From positions 248,001 to 312,000 of the forward strand of contig JAUXRX010000007.1 of assembly GCA_030681645.1 (NCBI GenBank): a stretch of 64,000 nt of DNA, given 5' to 3'. Of the stretch, positions 63,876-64,000 are shown in pieces. Each line of letters starts with the position of its first letter. Positions within the stretch are counted from its first letter, which is position 1. The notes below the pieces were generated by a model. The model searched no databases. It saw only the letters and a program-made list of their open reading frames with translations, and was not told the DNA's origin. Position numbers and translations under genes: made by a program. The stretch comes from Archangium sp. Lineage in GTDB: Bacteria > Myxococcota > Myxococcia > Myxococcales > Myxococcaceae.

Positions 63876-64000
63876 TCATGGCGTGAAGACGATGGCGACC
63901 CCGTCCTTCTTCAGGGAATCGCGCAGGTGCTCGGGGGGAGCAGTGAAGGGCGCCGTCTTCTTGACGGCCGAGATCACCGCCGAGTCGAACGTCTCGTTGC
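63876..64000 (-). CDS. C-terminus of a TonB/TolA-type protein; 5' end outside window
   Basis: Forty-one C-terminal residues are visible: GNETFDSAVISAVKKTAPF and then PPEHLRDSLKKDGVAIVFTP. This is the classic end of the TonB/TolA C-terminal domain (GN..FD.Sal.AVrkA.Pfp.PP..l...l...Gv.i.F.p). Its position right before tolB in the same direction suggests TolA, which spans the periplasm to link TolQR to TolB/Pal, but TonB cannot be excluded from the tail only. Confidence 0.85.
   Translation of the reverse strand, partial: NETFDSAVISAVKKTAPFTAPPEHLRDSLKKDGVAIVFTP

Overview
The window is high-GC, densely coded DNA from a myxobacterium (Myxococcota), most likely a relative of Myxococcus/Archangium. 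The main evidence is a type IV pilus cluster in myxobacterial order, running into efp, accB, accC, an SgmX-like TPR protein, an ExeA-type ATPase and TamB/TamA. A C-terminal Cys-helix-Arg sorting tail (MYXO-CTERM) at 21134 and an atypical PilZ domain fused to Hsp70 at 5381 also fit. No tRNA, rRNA, insertion sequence or CRISPR array was found.

Region 1 (1-12192): the end of a glutamate-cysteine ligase gene faces a minus-strand block of alaS, a lipoprotein, a PilZ-Hsp70 fusion, a calpain-type protease and a small unknown protein. A HEAT-repeat protein and a HAMP protein are divergent from alaS and converge on a DnaQ-type exonuclease whose DinG-like helicase half has lost its ATPase motifs.

Region 2 (12193-15425) is a scarred segment. 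A cysteine-rich repeat lipoprotein gene and a truncated gene of lower GC lie between remnants of two flagellar regulators (FliA-like and FlhG-like). A 39-bp direct repeat flanks the segment.

Region 3 (15426-24003): a cupredoxin-like lipoprotein, a VWA protein paired with an HTH protein, then a compact five-gene minus operon: catalytically dead subtilase-like surface protein, TrmB, PleD-like diguanylate cyclase, lipoprotein, and a protein ending in an Hfq/LSm-like fold. Its 5' side carries a tandem palindromic repeat of about 96 bp.

Region 4 (24004-41893): ribF, then pilB-pilT-pilC-pilS-pilR-pilS2-pilR2, a small XRE regulator with repeated CTTTGA sites upstream, and pilM-N-O-P-Q with two trailing genes. 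pilB/T supply extension and retraction motors, pilC the platform, pilM-P the alignment complex, pilQ the secretin and pilS/R the sigma-54 control. The pilA and pilGHID block found in M. xanthus between pilR and pilS2 is absent here.

Region 5 (41894-64000): efp, accB, accC (protein and fatty-acid synthesis), sgmX (pilus polarity), ExeA-type ATPase, tamB and a TamA/BamA-like barrel with about seven POTRA domains, and an acyltransferase. These face a minus-strand MFS/Ppx/aminotransferase/GNAT block. A FabH-like synthase, tolB and the end of a TonB/TolA-type gene close the window.
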